A DNA stretch of 64,000 nucleotides from Dorea_D hominis. GTDB taxonomy: Bacteria; Bacillota; Clostridia; Lachnospirales; Lachnospiraceae. The notes beneath the pieces were generated by a model. The model made no database searches and was not told where the DNA came from. It saw only the letters and a program-made list of their open reading frames with translations. The stretch is taken from the NCBI RefSeq assembly GCF_014287705.1, contig NZ_JACOOY010000006.1:1-64000 (forward strand), written 5' to 3'. How positions within the stretch are numbered: the stretch's first letter is position 1; the number at the start of each line of letters is the position of its first letter. Below, one piece after another: positions 41,953 to 55,161 of this stretch. The translations under genes and the position numbers were made by a program.

Positions 41953-44900
41953 GTGACACTGGATACAAAACTTGAATCTATGTGGCCAACTACATATACT
42001 CACAAATGGAGTGTGAATCCTACTGGAATTGTATCGTTAGATAGTTATAATAGTTCAAAAGTTGTTGTAACTGGAGTAAAAGTGGGAGATGTAACCGTAA
42101 CAGATAATTACACAAAATCTACTTGGGCAGGGGAATCAAAAGATTCGAAATCCTATACGGTTCATGTTCGTTCAGCCGTATCACCAACTGGTATCTCAAT
42201 CACTGGAGCAGACAAAGTTACACAGTTTAAGACTACACAGCTTAAAGCTAATCTCACACCTGCAGATGCATCCGGAAATGTAACTTGGACTTCATCAAAT
42301 GAGCAGATCTTATCTGTTAATGATAATGGATTAGTTACAGCGAAACGTCAGGGATCTGCAACTGTTACTGCAAGTGTACAGGGAACAGCTAAGGCAACAT
42401 TATCTGCAACAAAGACCATTGAAGTTGTGAAGAATGAAAGCCCTACAAATAAAAGAGAAGCTTTGGTTTATTATTTGAAAGATCCTACCAAAGATGCAAA
42501 TTCAAATGCAACAACCGAATGGGGACCAAACCCTATCGGAACAGCTGTTGTTAATGTAGAGGGTGCTACATGGACAGGTGGGAAAAACTGTTTTGATAAT
42601 GTTGACCAGCGTGTAGTATCATGGCCTACAACCTTAAATGGTAATGTAATTCCAAGAAGTAATGATGCATGGCAACTTATATTTGATGCATATAAGACTA
42701 AAATCGAGAGGGAACTGGGAGTAACTATTACAGAAGATGACGTAGAAGAAATCTCACTTGTTCCGGCAAAGATTTCAAAAGATAATGGAACAACCCCAGA
42801 TATGCATTTGGATTGTAATGTCAACATTAAATGTAAAAAAGTAGCATTGATTAAATATTATCTTTTTGATGCGAACGGAACTAACTGGGAAATGTTAGGT
42901 TCTAAGAACTATTTGGTTAAAGATTCATCAACAACAAAACCATCGGATGTCACAAATAGAAGTTTCCCGACAACTAAGACAGTTAATGGCGTAACTTACA
43001 CATTCTCTGGATGGTATACAGATCAGAGTTTAACAACTCCTGCACCAAGCTTCCCAACTCAAGTTACAGGTGCTGCTAATTACTATGCGAAGTATGTTGC
43101 CGGATATCAGGTTATGTACAATCTGGCCGGTGGTAAATTTAGCGATGGTTCAACTACCGCAACAGAAAAACATAATGTAGATACAGATGTAGTTGTAAAA
43201 GAGCAGCCTACACGTGCAGGTTACAAATTCAAAGGCTGGAAAGTTGAAGGACTGAGTGGTACTACTACTATTAATAGTGGTGATACCTTTACAATGCCGA
43301 ATGGAAATGTAACGCTTACAGCACAGTGGGAAAAGAAAGATATTAAAGATTACGTTACATTAAATACAAAGGATGTAACAGAAGTATATAATGGTCAATC
43401 TCATGCAGCCGGAGAAGCAACAGCTGTTGCTAAGAAGGGAAAAGAGAATGAGGTTGGAACTCTTACAGTTGAATATCAGAAAGCAGACAAAAGCTGGACA
43501 ACAAACCGTGAAGAAATTACTGCAAAAGATGTATCTGATAGCAAGACAGTTAATGTTCGCGTAACAAGCAATGATTTGGTTGGCGAATTAACTGGAACAG
43601 AGAAGCTGACAATTACAAAGAAAGCTGTAAAATTAACATCAGCATCAGATAGTAAGACGTATGATGGAACACCATTAACAAATAATAAGGTAACAGCAGA
43701 AGGTTTTGTTGAAGGCGAAGGTGTTACTACTCATGTAAATGGTTCTCAGACAAATGCAGGATCAAGCAAGAATACTTTTGCAAAGCTAGCATATGAAGCA
43801 AAGGCTGGAACAGATCTTAACAACTATAAGATCACTACAGAAGAAGGTACTCTTACAGTAAATCCAGTAGAAACTGAAGTAAAAGTTAAGATTACAGGAC
43901 ATCAGAAAGCAGTAACTTATGATGGAACAGAGCATACAGTTACAGGATATGATGTAACAGAAATCAGTAATGAACTTTACACAGCAAATGATTTCACATT
44001 CAGCGGAAAAGCAGAAGCAGCCGGAACGGATGCGGCTACTTATCAGATGGGACTTAAACCAGAGCAGTTCAAGAATAAGAGTGCCAACTTTACAAATGTA
44101 ACATTTGAAGTAGTAGACGGAAGTCTTACAATCAATCCTCGTAACGTGACACTGACATCTGCAACAGACAGTAAAGTTTACGACAAGAAGCCGCTGACAA
44201 ATGATACGGTTACAGTCGGTGGTGACAAATTTGTTGAAGGCGAGGGTGCGACATATAAAGTAACCGGAAGCCAGACAGATGTCGGAACAAGTGATAATAA
44301 ATTTAGTTACAAATTAAAAGACGGCACAAAAGCCGGAAACTACAACATCGTTAAGGCAGAAGGTAAATTAACTGTAACAGCAGACGAGAATGAAATCGTT
44401 GTTAATATCGTAGGTAATACAAAGACTGAGAAATACAATGGTAAAGAACAGTCCGTAACAGATTACACAGTTGAAAGCATCCAGAGCAATGGAAAAGCTT
44501 ACAGCAAATATACAGAAGACGATTTCTCGTTCAGTGGAACAGCAGAAGCAAAAGGAAAAGATGCAGGTTCCTATAATATGGGATTAAAAGCATCTGATTT
44601 CACAAACACAAATAAGAACTTTACAAAAGTTACATTTGTAGTTACAGATGGTAAACTCACCATTGAGAAACGTAAAGTTACATTGACATCTGCGGATGCA
44701 TCCAAAGAATATGACGGTACTCCACTTACAAGCAATGAGATTACAGTTGGCGGTGAAGACGGATTTGTTAGTGACGAAGGTGTTACTTATACAGTAACCG
44801 GAGCACAGACAGCAGTCGGAAGTAGCGCGAACAGCTTTACTTACATTGCCAATGATAAAACGAACCTTGAAAAGAACTATGAGATTACAAAGACAGAAGG

Positions 44901-47900
44901 CACATTAACTGTTACAAAGAATAATACACAGGAAGTAACGGTTTACATTACCGGACATACAGGTTCTAAGATGTATAACGGTAGCGAACAGTCCGTAACA
45001 GGTTATGATGTAAGAACAAGTACAGGTCTGTATACAACAAATGATTTCACATTCAGCAAAGAATCAGCAAAAGCAAAAGGAACGGATGCCGGCGATTATG
45101 CAATGGAGCTGAAAGCATCCGATTTCACAAACACCAGCAAGAACTTCAGCAAAGTGAAATTCGTAGTTAAAGATGGAAATCTCACAATTACGAAGAGAAA
45201 CGTTACGTTAAAAACTGCGGATGCCGAGAAGGTATATGACGGAACAGCATTAACCAAAGATGGCGTGACAGTTGGCGGCGATGGATTTGTCGAGGGCGAA
45301 GGTGCGACATATGATGTAACCGGAACCATTACAAATGTTGGTGAAAAAACAAACGCATTTACTTACACGCTGAAGGATAATACAAAAGCTAAGAACTACA
45401 ATATCACGGAAACACCTGGTACTTTGAAAGTTACACCGGTAACAGATAAAGTTACAGTAACAATCAAAGAAAATGACAAGAATGCGAAGTATGACGGTAA
45501 AGAACACACAGATTCCGGATATACAGTGAAGAGCATCAGTAACAATCTGTACAGCCAAGATGACTTTACATTCAGCGGAACAGCAGAAGTCAAAGGAACG
45601 AATGCCGGAACATACGATATGAATGTACAGGCAACAGACTTTACAAATATCAACGACAATTTCTCAAATGTAGAATTTGTTGTGGAAGATGGTCAGTTGA
45701 TCATCAGCAAGAGAGTTGTTACTTTAACATCAGGATCAGATGAGAAAGTATACGACGGAACACCATTAACAAAAAATAAAGTAACAGTAAGCGGAGACGG
45801 ATTTGTCGAGGGCGAAGGAGCAGAATATAACGTAACCGGAAGCCAGACAAAAGCCGGAAGCAGTGACAATGAATTTACTTACACACTGAAAGACAACACG
45901 AAGAAAGACAACTACAACATTACAGTTGTAAAAGGAACACTTACAGTTACCAAGGATAAGAACGAAGTTGTTGTAACGATCACAGGTCATACGAACAGTG
46001 CAAAATATGATGGCAAAGATCACACAGCAGAAGGATATGACGTAAGCATTAATAATAAGAAGTATCACGCATCTGATTTCACATTCAAGGGAACAGATAA
46101 CGTTACGAAGAAAGATGCCGGAACATATCCGATGGGACTGAAAGAGTCTGACTTTGTAAATAACAGTACAGATTTTGAAAAAGTAACATTTGTAGTTACA
46201 GACGGAAGTCTTACGATTGAGAAGAGAACCGTTACTTTAGGATCTGCAACAGCAAGCAAAGTATATGATGGAACAGATCTGACAAGCAAAAACATTACTG
46301 TTGGCGGTGACAGATTTGCAGAAGGTGAAGGTGCAACTTATGACGTAACCGGAAGCCAGACAGCAGTCGGAAGCAGCGATAATACATTTGCTTATGAGCT
46401 TAACAAGAATACAAAAGCAGGTAACTACACGATTACAACGTCTGTTGGAACACTGACAGTTACACCGCAGAGTATTACACCAGATCCGGATCCGGAAAAT
46501 CCAGATTCTTACAAAGGCATTACGATCAATGATCCATCCGATCACATTTATGATGGCGAAGCACACAAATGGGCGCCGGAAGTAAAAGACAAAGATGGAA
46601 ATGTCTTGAAAGAAGGAACCGATTACGAAGTAAGTTATGACAAAGATAACTTTACGGATGTATCAACAATTAAAGTAACAATCAAAGGAAAAGGTAACTA
46701 CACAGGAACGGTTACAAAAGAGTACAAGATCACACCTAGACCAGTAACACTGACATCAGCAGATGCGAAGAAAGTTTATGACGGTAAAGCATTAACGAAG
46801 GAAGAAGTTGTTGCAAGCAGAGGTGAGAACGAAGGATTCGTTGGAAACGACGGAGCAGACTACAATGTAACCGGAACACAGACCGTTGTGGGAACAAGCA
46901 AGAACACATTTGGTTATACACTTAAGAGTGGAACACTTGCAAAGAATTATGCGATCACAAAGGTAGAAGGAACTCTGGAAGTAACACCGGTAACAGACAA
47001 AGTTACAGTAACTATCCAGGAGAACAGCGGTAAGTTCACTTATGACGGAACAGAGAAGACCGTAAAAGGATATGAAGTAGAAAGCATCAGCAATAAATTG
47101 TACTCTGAAAATGATTTCTCATTCAGTGGTAAGGATACAGTGAAGGGAACAGATGCCGGAACTTATGATATGGAACTTACAGCAAAAGATTTTGCTAACA
47201 ACAATGCAAACTTCAGCAATGTCGAATTTATCATCAAAGACGGCACACTGAAGATCGACAAGAAAGATGTCACCCTGACTTCTGCATCCGCAACAAAGAT
47301 GTATGACGGTAAGGCACTGACAAAAGATGAAGTAACAGCAGAAGGCTTTGTTGGAAACGACGGAGCAACATACAACGTAACCGGAAGTCAGACAGAAGTA
47401 GGTAAGAGTGATAACACATTTACATACGAACTGAAGAAAGGAACAAATCCGGATAACTACAATATTAAGACTGTAAATGGTGAACTTGAAGTAACACCGT
47501 CTGATCAGAAAGTTGTAGTTACGATCAAAGAAAACAGTGGAAAAGAGACATACGACGGAACAGAGAAGACCGTAACCGGTTACACTGTTGAAAATATCAG
47601 CAGCAAACTTCCGTATGCAGAGAAAGACTTCGAGTTTAACGGCGATGCAACTGTGAAGGGAACAAACGCCGGAACTTATAACATGGAGTTGAAACCGGGA
47701 GATTTCAAGAACATTAACAAGAACTTCAGTAATGTATCCTTCGAGATCATCGACGGAACACTGACGATCGACAAACGTGACGTTACACTGACAAGTGCAA
47801 GTGACAGCAAAGCATATGACGGAACAGCACTGGAAAATAAAAATGTAACAGCAGAAGGCTTTGTTGGAAATGACGGAGCAACATACAACGTAACCGGAAG

Positions 47901-50900
47901 CCAGACAGAAGTAGGTTCAAGTGATAACACATTTACATACGAACTGAACAAAGGTACAAGCAAAGACAACTACAACATCAAGACTGTAAACGGTAAACTG
48001 ACCATAACAGAAAATGCAGATGAAGTAGTCGTAACAATTACAGAGAAGAGTGGCACTGCTAAATACGATGGTAAAGAACATACTGTAAAAGGCTATGATG
48101 TAACAAATATCAGCAACAAGCTTTACACAGAGAAAGACTTTACATTCAGCGGAGACGCAACAGTCAAAGGAACAAATGCCGGAACTTACAATATGGAAGT
48201 GAAAGCAGGCGACTTCAAGAATACGAATAAGAACTTCAGCAAAGTAAAATTCGTCATTGTAGATGGAACATTAACCATCGAAAAACGTACAGTGATCATG
48301 ACAAGTGCATCCCAGAATAAAGTATATGATGGTAAAGCACTGACAAACAAAGACGTAACCGAAACAGGTGATGGATTTGTTAAGGGCGAGGGAGCATCCT
48401 ACGATGTAACCGGAAGCCAGACAAATGTAGGTAAGAGTGACAATGAATTTACTTACAAACTGAACAAAGATACAAGCAAAGATAACTACACGATCGAAAC
48501 GAACAAAGGTACATTGGAAGTTACACCTGTAACAACAGCCGTAAAAGTTACGATCAAAGAAAATGGTGGCACATTCAAGTACGATGGAGAGAAGAAGACA
48601 GTAACTGGTTATACCGTGAAAGCAATCACTAATCCATTGTATACAGAAGATGACTTTACATTCGGTGGAACAGCAAGTGTAGAAGGAACAAATGCCGGAA
48701 CATACGATATGGAAGTGAAGGCAGCAGACTTCAAGAACATCAGCAAGAACTTTACAAATGTTACATTTGAAGTAGAAGATGACCAGCTGGTAATTGAAAA
48801 ACGTAAAGTAACATTAACAAGTGCAACCGACAAGAAGGTTTACGATGGAACAGCGCTGAAGAACAATGAAGTTACTGTAACAGGTGACGGATTTGCAGTA
48901 AATGAAGGTGCAGCATACGACGTAACCGGAAGCCAGACAAATGTAGGTGAAAGCGACAACGCATTTACTTACGTACTTAACAAAGGCACAGATGCCAAGA
49001 ACTACGAGATCACCAAGACAGAAGGTAAGCTGACTGTTACACCGGTAACAGACAAAGTAACTGTAGTTGTTAAGGAAAACAGCGATACAGTAAAATATGA
49101 TGGAACAACCAAATCCGTAATTGGATACACGGTAAAGAGTATCAGCAATCCACTGTATCAGACAAAAGACTTCATATTTAACGGAGATGCAAGTGTAAAC
49201 GGAACAGATGCCGGAACATACGATATGGAAGTGAAAGCATCCGATTTCGCAAACATCAGCAAGAACTTCACAAATGTAGAGTTCAAAGTAGAAGATGGCA
49301 CACTGACCATTGAAAAACGTAAAGTAACATTGACAAGTGCAAGCGACGAGAAAGTTTACGATGGCAAAGCACTGACAAATGCTCAGGTAGATGTAGGTGG
49401 AGATGGATTTGCAACAGGCGAAGGAGCATCCTATGATGTAACCGGAAGTCAGACAAATGTAGGTTCAAGCGACAACACATTTACATATGAATTGAATTCT
49501 GGAACAAACAGTAAGAACTACACAATTACAACAAAAGAAGGAACGTTAAAGGTAACACCTGTAACAGATTCCGTTGTTGTAAAAGTAAAAGAAAACAGTG
49601 GCACAGAGAAATACGATGGAACGAAGAAGACCGTCGAAGGTTATACAGTGACAAGCATCAGTAACCCGCTGTATACAGAGAAAGATTTCGAATTTAACGG
49701 AACAGCAAAAGTAAGTGGAACAAATGCCGGTGAATACGACATGGAAGTGAAAGCATCTGATTTCGCAAACATCAGCAAGAACTTCACAAATGTTACATTC
49801 GAAGTGGAAGACGGAAAACTGATCATCGAAAAGAGAAATGTCACATTAACAAGTGCAAACGACAGCAAGGCATACGACGGAAAAGCACTGAAGAACGATA
49901 CAGTAACAGTAAGTGAAGATGGATTCGTAAAAGGCGAGGGAGCATCTTATGATGTAACCGGAAGCCAGACAGAAGTCGGCGAGAGCGATAACACATTTAC
50001 TTACAAGCTTAATAAGGGAACAGACGAGAACAACTACAATATTAAGAAAGTAGAAGGAAAACTCGTTGTAACCGCAAGCAAAGATGAAGTAGTTGTAACA
50101 ATTACAGAAAACAGTGGAACATTCAAATACGATGGAACAGAGAAATCTGTAAGCGGATATCAGATAACAGACATCAGCAACAAGCTGTATACCGCAAATG
50201 ACTTCAAGTTCAGCGGAAACGCAAGTGTGAAAGGAACAAAAGCCGGAACTTACGATATGGAAGTGAAAGCATCTGATTTCAAGAACACAAATAAGAACTT
50301 CGGCAAAGTCACATTTGTCATCGTAGATGGAACATTAACCATTGAAAAACGTAATGTAACTCTGACAAGTGCTTCTGTAAGCAAGGAGTACGATGGAACT
50401 GCACTGACAAGCAAAGATGTAACTGTAACAGGTGACGGATTTGCAGCAGGCGAAGGAGCAGCATACGATGTAACCGGAAGCCAGACAAATGTAGGTAAGA
50501 GCGATAATGAGTTTACTTACAAGCTGGACAAGGGAACAGACGCTGACAACTACGTGATCAAGACAGAAAAAGGTACTTTGGAAGTAACACCGGTTACAAG
50601 CGAAGTAGTTGTTAAGATCAAAGAAAACAGTGGCACAGAGAAATATGACGGAACAGAGAAATCTGTAAACGGATACAAAGTAACAAGCATCAGCAACAAG
50701 CTGTACACAGAAAAAGATTTCGAGTTCAGCGGAGATGCAAGCGTGAAGGGAACAGATGCCGGAACATACGATATGAATGTGAAGGCAGCAGACTTCAAGA
50801 ATATCAGTAAGAACTTCAGTAAAGTGAAATTCGAAGTAGAAGACGGACAGCTCGCAATCGAGAAACGTAAAGTCACACTGACAAGTGCATCAGACGAGAA

Positions 50901-53900
50901 GGTTTATGACGGAACAGCACTGAAGAACAATGAAGTAACTGTTGGCGGAGACGGATTCGCGACAGGCGAAGGTGCAGCATATGACGTAACCGGAAGCCGC
51001 ACAAATGTAGGTGAAAGCGACAATACATTTACTTACAAGCTGAACAAAGGCACAAAAGCCGACAACTACGATATCACAACAAAAGAAGGAACACTGAAAG
51101 TAACACCTGTAACAGATAAAGTTACAGTTAAGATCAAAGGTAACAACGATAAGTTCAAATATGACGGAAGCAAGAAGACGGTTGAAGGCTACAAAGTAGT
51201 TGATATCAGCAACAAGCTGTACACGGAGAAAGATTTCGAGTTCAGCGGAACAGATAAAGTGAGCGGAACAGATGCAGGCTCTTACGACATGGGTATGACA
51301 GCAGGAGATTTCGCAAACATCAGCAAGAATTTTGCAAATGTTGTATTTGAAGTAGAAGATGGACAGCTGGTAATTGAAAAACGTAAAGTAACGATGACCA
51401 GTGACTCCGGAAGCAAAGCTTACGATGGTGAAGCACTTACCAAGAAGCATGTAACAGAGAGCGAAGATGGATTCGCGAAGGGCGAAGGAGCAGCATACGA
51501 TGTAACCGGAAGCCAGTTATATGTAGGTGAGAGTGATAACGAATTTACTTATGAACTGAACAAAGGAACGAAGGCCGATAACTACGACATCACAGTTGTA
51601 AAAGGAAAGCTGACCGTAACTGCAAGCAAGGAAGAAGTAGTCGTAACGATCACAGAAAACAGTGGAACATACAAATACGATGGAACAGAAAAATCCGTAA
51701 CAGGATACAAAGTAACAAGCATCAACAATAAGCTGTACAGCAAAGATGATTTCGAGTTTAGTGGAAATGATAAAGTAAGCGGAACAGATGCAGGATCTTA
51801 TGATATGAATCTGAAAGCTTCAGATTTCAAGAACACAAATAAGAACTTCGACAATGTGAAATTCGTCATCGTAGATGGAACACTGACCATCGAGAAACGT
51901 AAAGTAACAATGACCAGTGAAGATGCTGGCAAGACATATGACGGAACCGCGCTGACAAATAAAACTGTAAATGAAAGCGGAGACGGATTCGCAGAAGGCG
52001 AAGGTGCAACATATGATGTAACCGGAACTCAGACAAATGCAGGTTCAAGTGATAACACATTTACCTACAAACTGAACAAGGGAACAAAGGCTGACAACTA
52101 TATCATCGAGACAAAAGAAGGTAAGCTGACAGTCACACCGGTAACTGCAGAAGTTACAGTAAATATTAAAGAGCACAGCGGTAAGAAACTGTATAACGGC
52201 AGCGAACAGAGCGTAAGCGGCTATGATGTAACAAATATCAGCAATGCACTGTACAAAGTAAAAGACTTTGAATTCGGCGGAAATGATACGGTAAGTGGAA
52301 CAAATGCCGGAAGCTATGAGATGAACATTACACCGGCAGACTTCAAGAACATCAGCAAGAACTTTACAAATGTCAAATTCGTGATCGAAGATGGCAAGCT
52401 GGTAATCGAGAAGAGAAATGTCACACTGACATCCGCATCCGATGAAAAAGTTTATGACGGAAAAGCATTGACAAATGATACAGTGAAAGTAAGCGGAGAT
52501 GGATTTGTACTTGGTGAGGGCGCAACATACAACGTAACCGGAAGCCAGTTAGATGCAGGCGAAAGCGACAACGCATTTACATACAAACTGTTTGACAATA
52601 CAAGCGCTGATAACTACATCATTAAGACAGAAAAAGGTAAATTAAAAGTTACACCGGTAACAGACGAAGTAGTCGTAACAGTCAAAGGAAACAGCAAAGA
52701 TGCAACTTACGACGGCGACGAAAAGACAGCAGAAGGTTATAAAGTAACAGACATCAGCAACAGCCTGTACACAGACAATGATTTCACATTTACAGGTGAT
52801 GCAAGCGTGAAAGCAACAGATGCCGGACAGTACTGGATGGATGTGAAGTCTTCCGACTTTACAAATATCAGTAAGAACTTCACAAATGTCAGATTCGTAT
52901 TTGAAAATGGTGTGCTGACGATCGGAAAGAGAAATGTGATCCTCACATCTGCATCCGACAGCAAAGCATACGATGGCAAACCTTTAACAAATGATGAGGT
53001 AACCGTAGGCAGAGAAGGATTTGCGAAGGGCGAAGGCGCAGCATACGATGTAACCGGAAGCCAGTTAAATGTCGGAACCAGCGACAACACATTTACTTAT
53101 GAACTGAATGCCAATACAAAGGCTGACAACTACAATATTGAATTAGTAGAAGGAAAGCTTACTGTAACCGCAGATGAAAATGAAGTTGTTGTAACAATCA
53201 CTGAGAACAGAGGAAACAAGAAGTACGACGGACGTGCACACAGTGTAAGCGGATACAAAGTAACTGATATCAGCAACAAGCTGTACACAGCAGATGACTT
53301 CAAGTTTAACGGTGATGCAACAGTGAAGGGAACAGATGCCGGAACATACGACATGGATGTGAAAGCAGATGATTTCGAAAATGTAAATAACAACTTTGCG
53401 AAAGTAACATTCGTGATCATTGATGGTAAACTTACAATCGAGAAACGTGATGTAACACTGACAAGTGCGGATGCAAGCAAGGTTTACGATGGAACTGCAC
53501 TGACAAGCAAGAAAGTAACTGTAAGCGGAGAAGGATTTGCGAAGGGTGAAGGAGCTACATACAATGTAACCGGAACACGGATCAATACCGGAACCGGCAA
53601 GAATACATTTACTTACACATTGAAGAATGGAACAAAAGCAGCAAACTACAACATTAAGAAGGTAGAAGGTAAGCTGACAATTACAGCGGCACCGGTAACA
53701 CCACCGAATACGCAGAATACGCCGGCAAACCCAACACCACAGAACAGAAATGTTGTTCAGAGAGTTGTAACTTCTGTAAGAAACGTACCTTCAAGAATCG
53801 CAAGAGCAGTACAGGAAACAGGCGCGAAGGTTCGTGAGTTAGTAAATGCAGGCGATAACAATGTACCACTTGGAAACCAGAAATTGGATGACCATAAGTG

Positions 53901-54066
53901 TTGTGTACTCCATTTCCTGATTATGTTGTTAACAGCAATCCTGTATGGATTCTTTACACATAACCTGAAGAAACGTCAGAAGAAGTTATTCGAAGTGAGA
54001 GAGGAACTTGATACCGAACTTGCAAAGAGAGGACTTCCAACGACGAAAGAGCAGAAGCAACAGTAG
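41953..54066 (+). pseudogene. main body of giant MBG/YDG-repeat adhesin, cut off by upstream nonsense codon
   Basis: Open in the frame of the preceding piece from 41749; the nominal GTG at 41953 has no ribosome site. Restored, the protein would have about 4323 residues. Order: Lys/Asp-rich spacer, Big_2 Ig-like domain (PTGISITGADKVTQFKTTQL), InlB-type repeats (YQVMYNLAGGKFSDG, then AGYKFKGWKV), about 20 copies of a roughly 172-residue unit, then a Pro/Asn-rich wall spanner, VPLGNQKLDDHKCCVLHFL as a C-terminal membrane helix, and a basic coiled tail. It is probably a long fibrillar adhesin held in the membrane. Two small membrane-protein genes follow. Confidence 0.85.
43621..53690 (+). repeat. 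tandem array of about 20 units, ~517 bp each, in the giant adhesin
   Basis: Each unit starts with EKRKVTLTSAS-like, YDG-T-AL and EGEGATYDVTGSQTNVG, and its second half carries KYDGTEKTV-GY, SISNKLYTEKDF-FSG, GTDAGTYDM and ASDFKNISKNF. Twenty heads were counted by eye between 43621 and 53440. One spacer at about 46490-46740 (SYKGITINDPSDHIYDGEAH) replaces half a unit. Neighbouring late units are nearly identical in long stretches, which predicts copy-number change and assembly collapse. Confidence 0.85.
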
Positions 54067-54096
54067 AAAATGTAGCAGGAAAAGGAGGTAAAACAT

Positions 54097-54357
54097 ATGC
54101 GTTATTATGAATTTGTGCATAACTTAGGAATACATTCCTGGGATATACCGGCACTGATCGTTGCAGTTATACTGGTTGTCATGATCCTGGTACATCACCG
54201 GAATCAGAAGAAACGATTAAATGACTTTGAGGATGACCTGGATCAGAAGATCCAGGAAATCCGCGAAGAGATGGCAGAAAACCAGCCGGAAATGGCAGCA
54301 GGTGAAACTGTACAGGCAGGAGAAGCAGTTCAGGCAAATGGAACTGCCAAAGTATAA
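54097..54357 (+). CDS. small membrane protein A of the adhesin module
   Basis: An 86-residue protein with the N-terminus MRYYEFVHNLGIHSWDIPAL, one membrane helix (IVAVILVVMILV), a basic stop and an acidic coiled coil (DFEDDLDQKIQEIREEM). A Gln/Glu/Ala tail follows. The AAGGAGGTAAAACAT site lies 30 bases after the adhesin stop. It shares layout and N-terminal pattern with the next gene. Unknown function; inferred to assist export, anchoring or display of the giant protein. Confidence 0.75.
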   Translation: MRYYEFVHNLGIHSWDIPALIVAVILVVMILVHHRNQKKRLNDFEDDLDQKIQEIREEMAENQPEMAAGETVQAGEAVQANGTAKV

Positions 54358-54372
54358 AAAGGAGGTAAGCAG

Positions 54373-54594
54373 ATGAGATATATTATCGAACATACAAAGC
54401 TCGGCTTTGACTGGCTCGACCTCCTGGCACTGATCATTCTGCTTGTAGTAGTGATCGTGTGGGCGGTAAGACGCCATAATTTAAAAAGCGAACAGAAAGA
54501 TCTGGAAGATCAGTTGTCTGACTTGTATGCAGATGACTCTCTGGACGCAGAAGAAGCGGATGGAGAGGAAGCTGACAGTTCTGACGCAGATTAG
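54373..54594 (+). CDS. small membrane protein B of the adhesin module
   Basis: A 73-residue protein: MRYIIEHTKLGFDWLDLLAL, one membrane helix (IILLVVVIVWAV), a basic stop, and an acidic coiled tail (LEDQLSDLYADDSLDAEEAD). AAAAAGGAGGTAAGCAG precedes the ATG. It ends at TAG 54592-54594; the same acidic frame continues 13 codons (AEEAADANAEDID) to a second TAG, so the stop may be a recent mutation. It is a paralogue-like partner of the gene before it. Confidence 0.75.
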   Translation: MRYIIEHTKLGFDWLDLLALIILLVVVIVWAVRRHNLKSEQKDLEDQLSDLYADDSLDAEEADGEEADSSDAD

Positions 54595-54633
54595 GCAGAG
54601 GAAGCTGCTGATGCGAATGCGGAAGATATAGAT

Positions 54634-54699
54634 TAGTCAGAGAGACTGGATCAAAGCAAAATTGCATAGTCAGAGAGGCTGGGTTAAAGCAAAATTGCT
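54634..54699 (+). repeat. two adjacent 33-bp direct repeats
   Basis: Units 54634-54666 and 54667-54699 share 29 of 33 bases (TAGTCAGAGAG, then CAAAATTGC-like ending). Each starts with TAG in the frame of the small protein gene upstream, so they are non-coding in that frame. Confidence 0.8.
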
Positions 54700-54783
54700 C
54701 AGATGAGAAGTGATTAAATTATAAGTAAACATGTCTGAGTGAGTAAAGTGAAAAAAGAGGCGTTGTTTTTGTGGCGGGAGATC

Positions 54784-54809
54784 CGCTGCAGAGCAGCGCT
54801 TTTTTTGGA
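54784..54809 (+). terminator. intrinsic terminator
   Basis: CGCTGC-AGA-GCAGCG followed by CTTTTTTT; ends the adhesin module. Confidence 0.8.
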
Positions 54810-54871
54810 TTATAGCATCCGAAGGAAGATGTCAGTAATAATTCGGCAAATTATGGTGATGGAGGTGGCTT

Positions 54872-54923
54872 GATATCCCTGATAGAGAGTGTTGGAGAAG
54901 AGGGGATATAGTGAAATATCCCT
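54872..54923 (+). promoter_or_regulatory. mutually exclusive hairpins in the leader of the alcohol dehydrogenase gene
   Basis: GATATCCCT (54872) and AATATCCCT (54915) can each pair with the single AGGGGATAT at 54901. Two alternatives sharing one strand is the layout of an attenuator or RNA switch. 54810-55161 otherwise shows nothing recognised. Confidence 0.35.
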
Positions 54924-55161
54924 AAGCGGCCGGTAAGCCAGAAGGAGATACATGTGAGTATCCCCAAATGTGTATTGGAAAGCAGAAGAAGATAAAAGAA
55001 AAATTCTTTGCCTATCTTAGCCTTAGTGAGTTAAAATAACAGTATACAATACTTGCAGAGGGAAACTGCAGATATAGAAGGTAAGCTGAAAAACAAGCAA
55101 GAAAGCTTACATAGCTGAAGAAAGAACAGGAAAGAGCTTGCTAAAGAACAGGAGGAGAAAA

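Noticed and set aside
42471..53480. Many minus-strand open frames opposite the giant adhesin
   Set aside because: They recur with the repeat period and mirror the repeat codons (Ser/Thr/Val/Phe-rich), so they are shadows of the array.
43621..53690. Regular repeats considered as a CRISPR-like array
   Set aside because: The period is about 517 bp, fully coding, with conserved protein units and no unique spacers.
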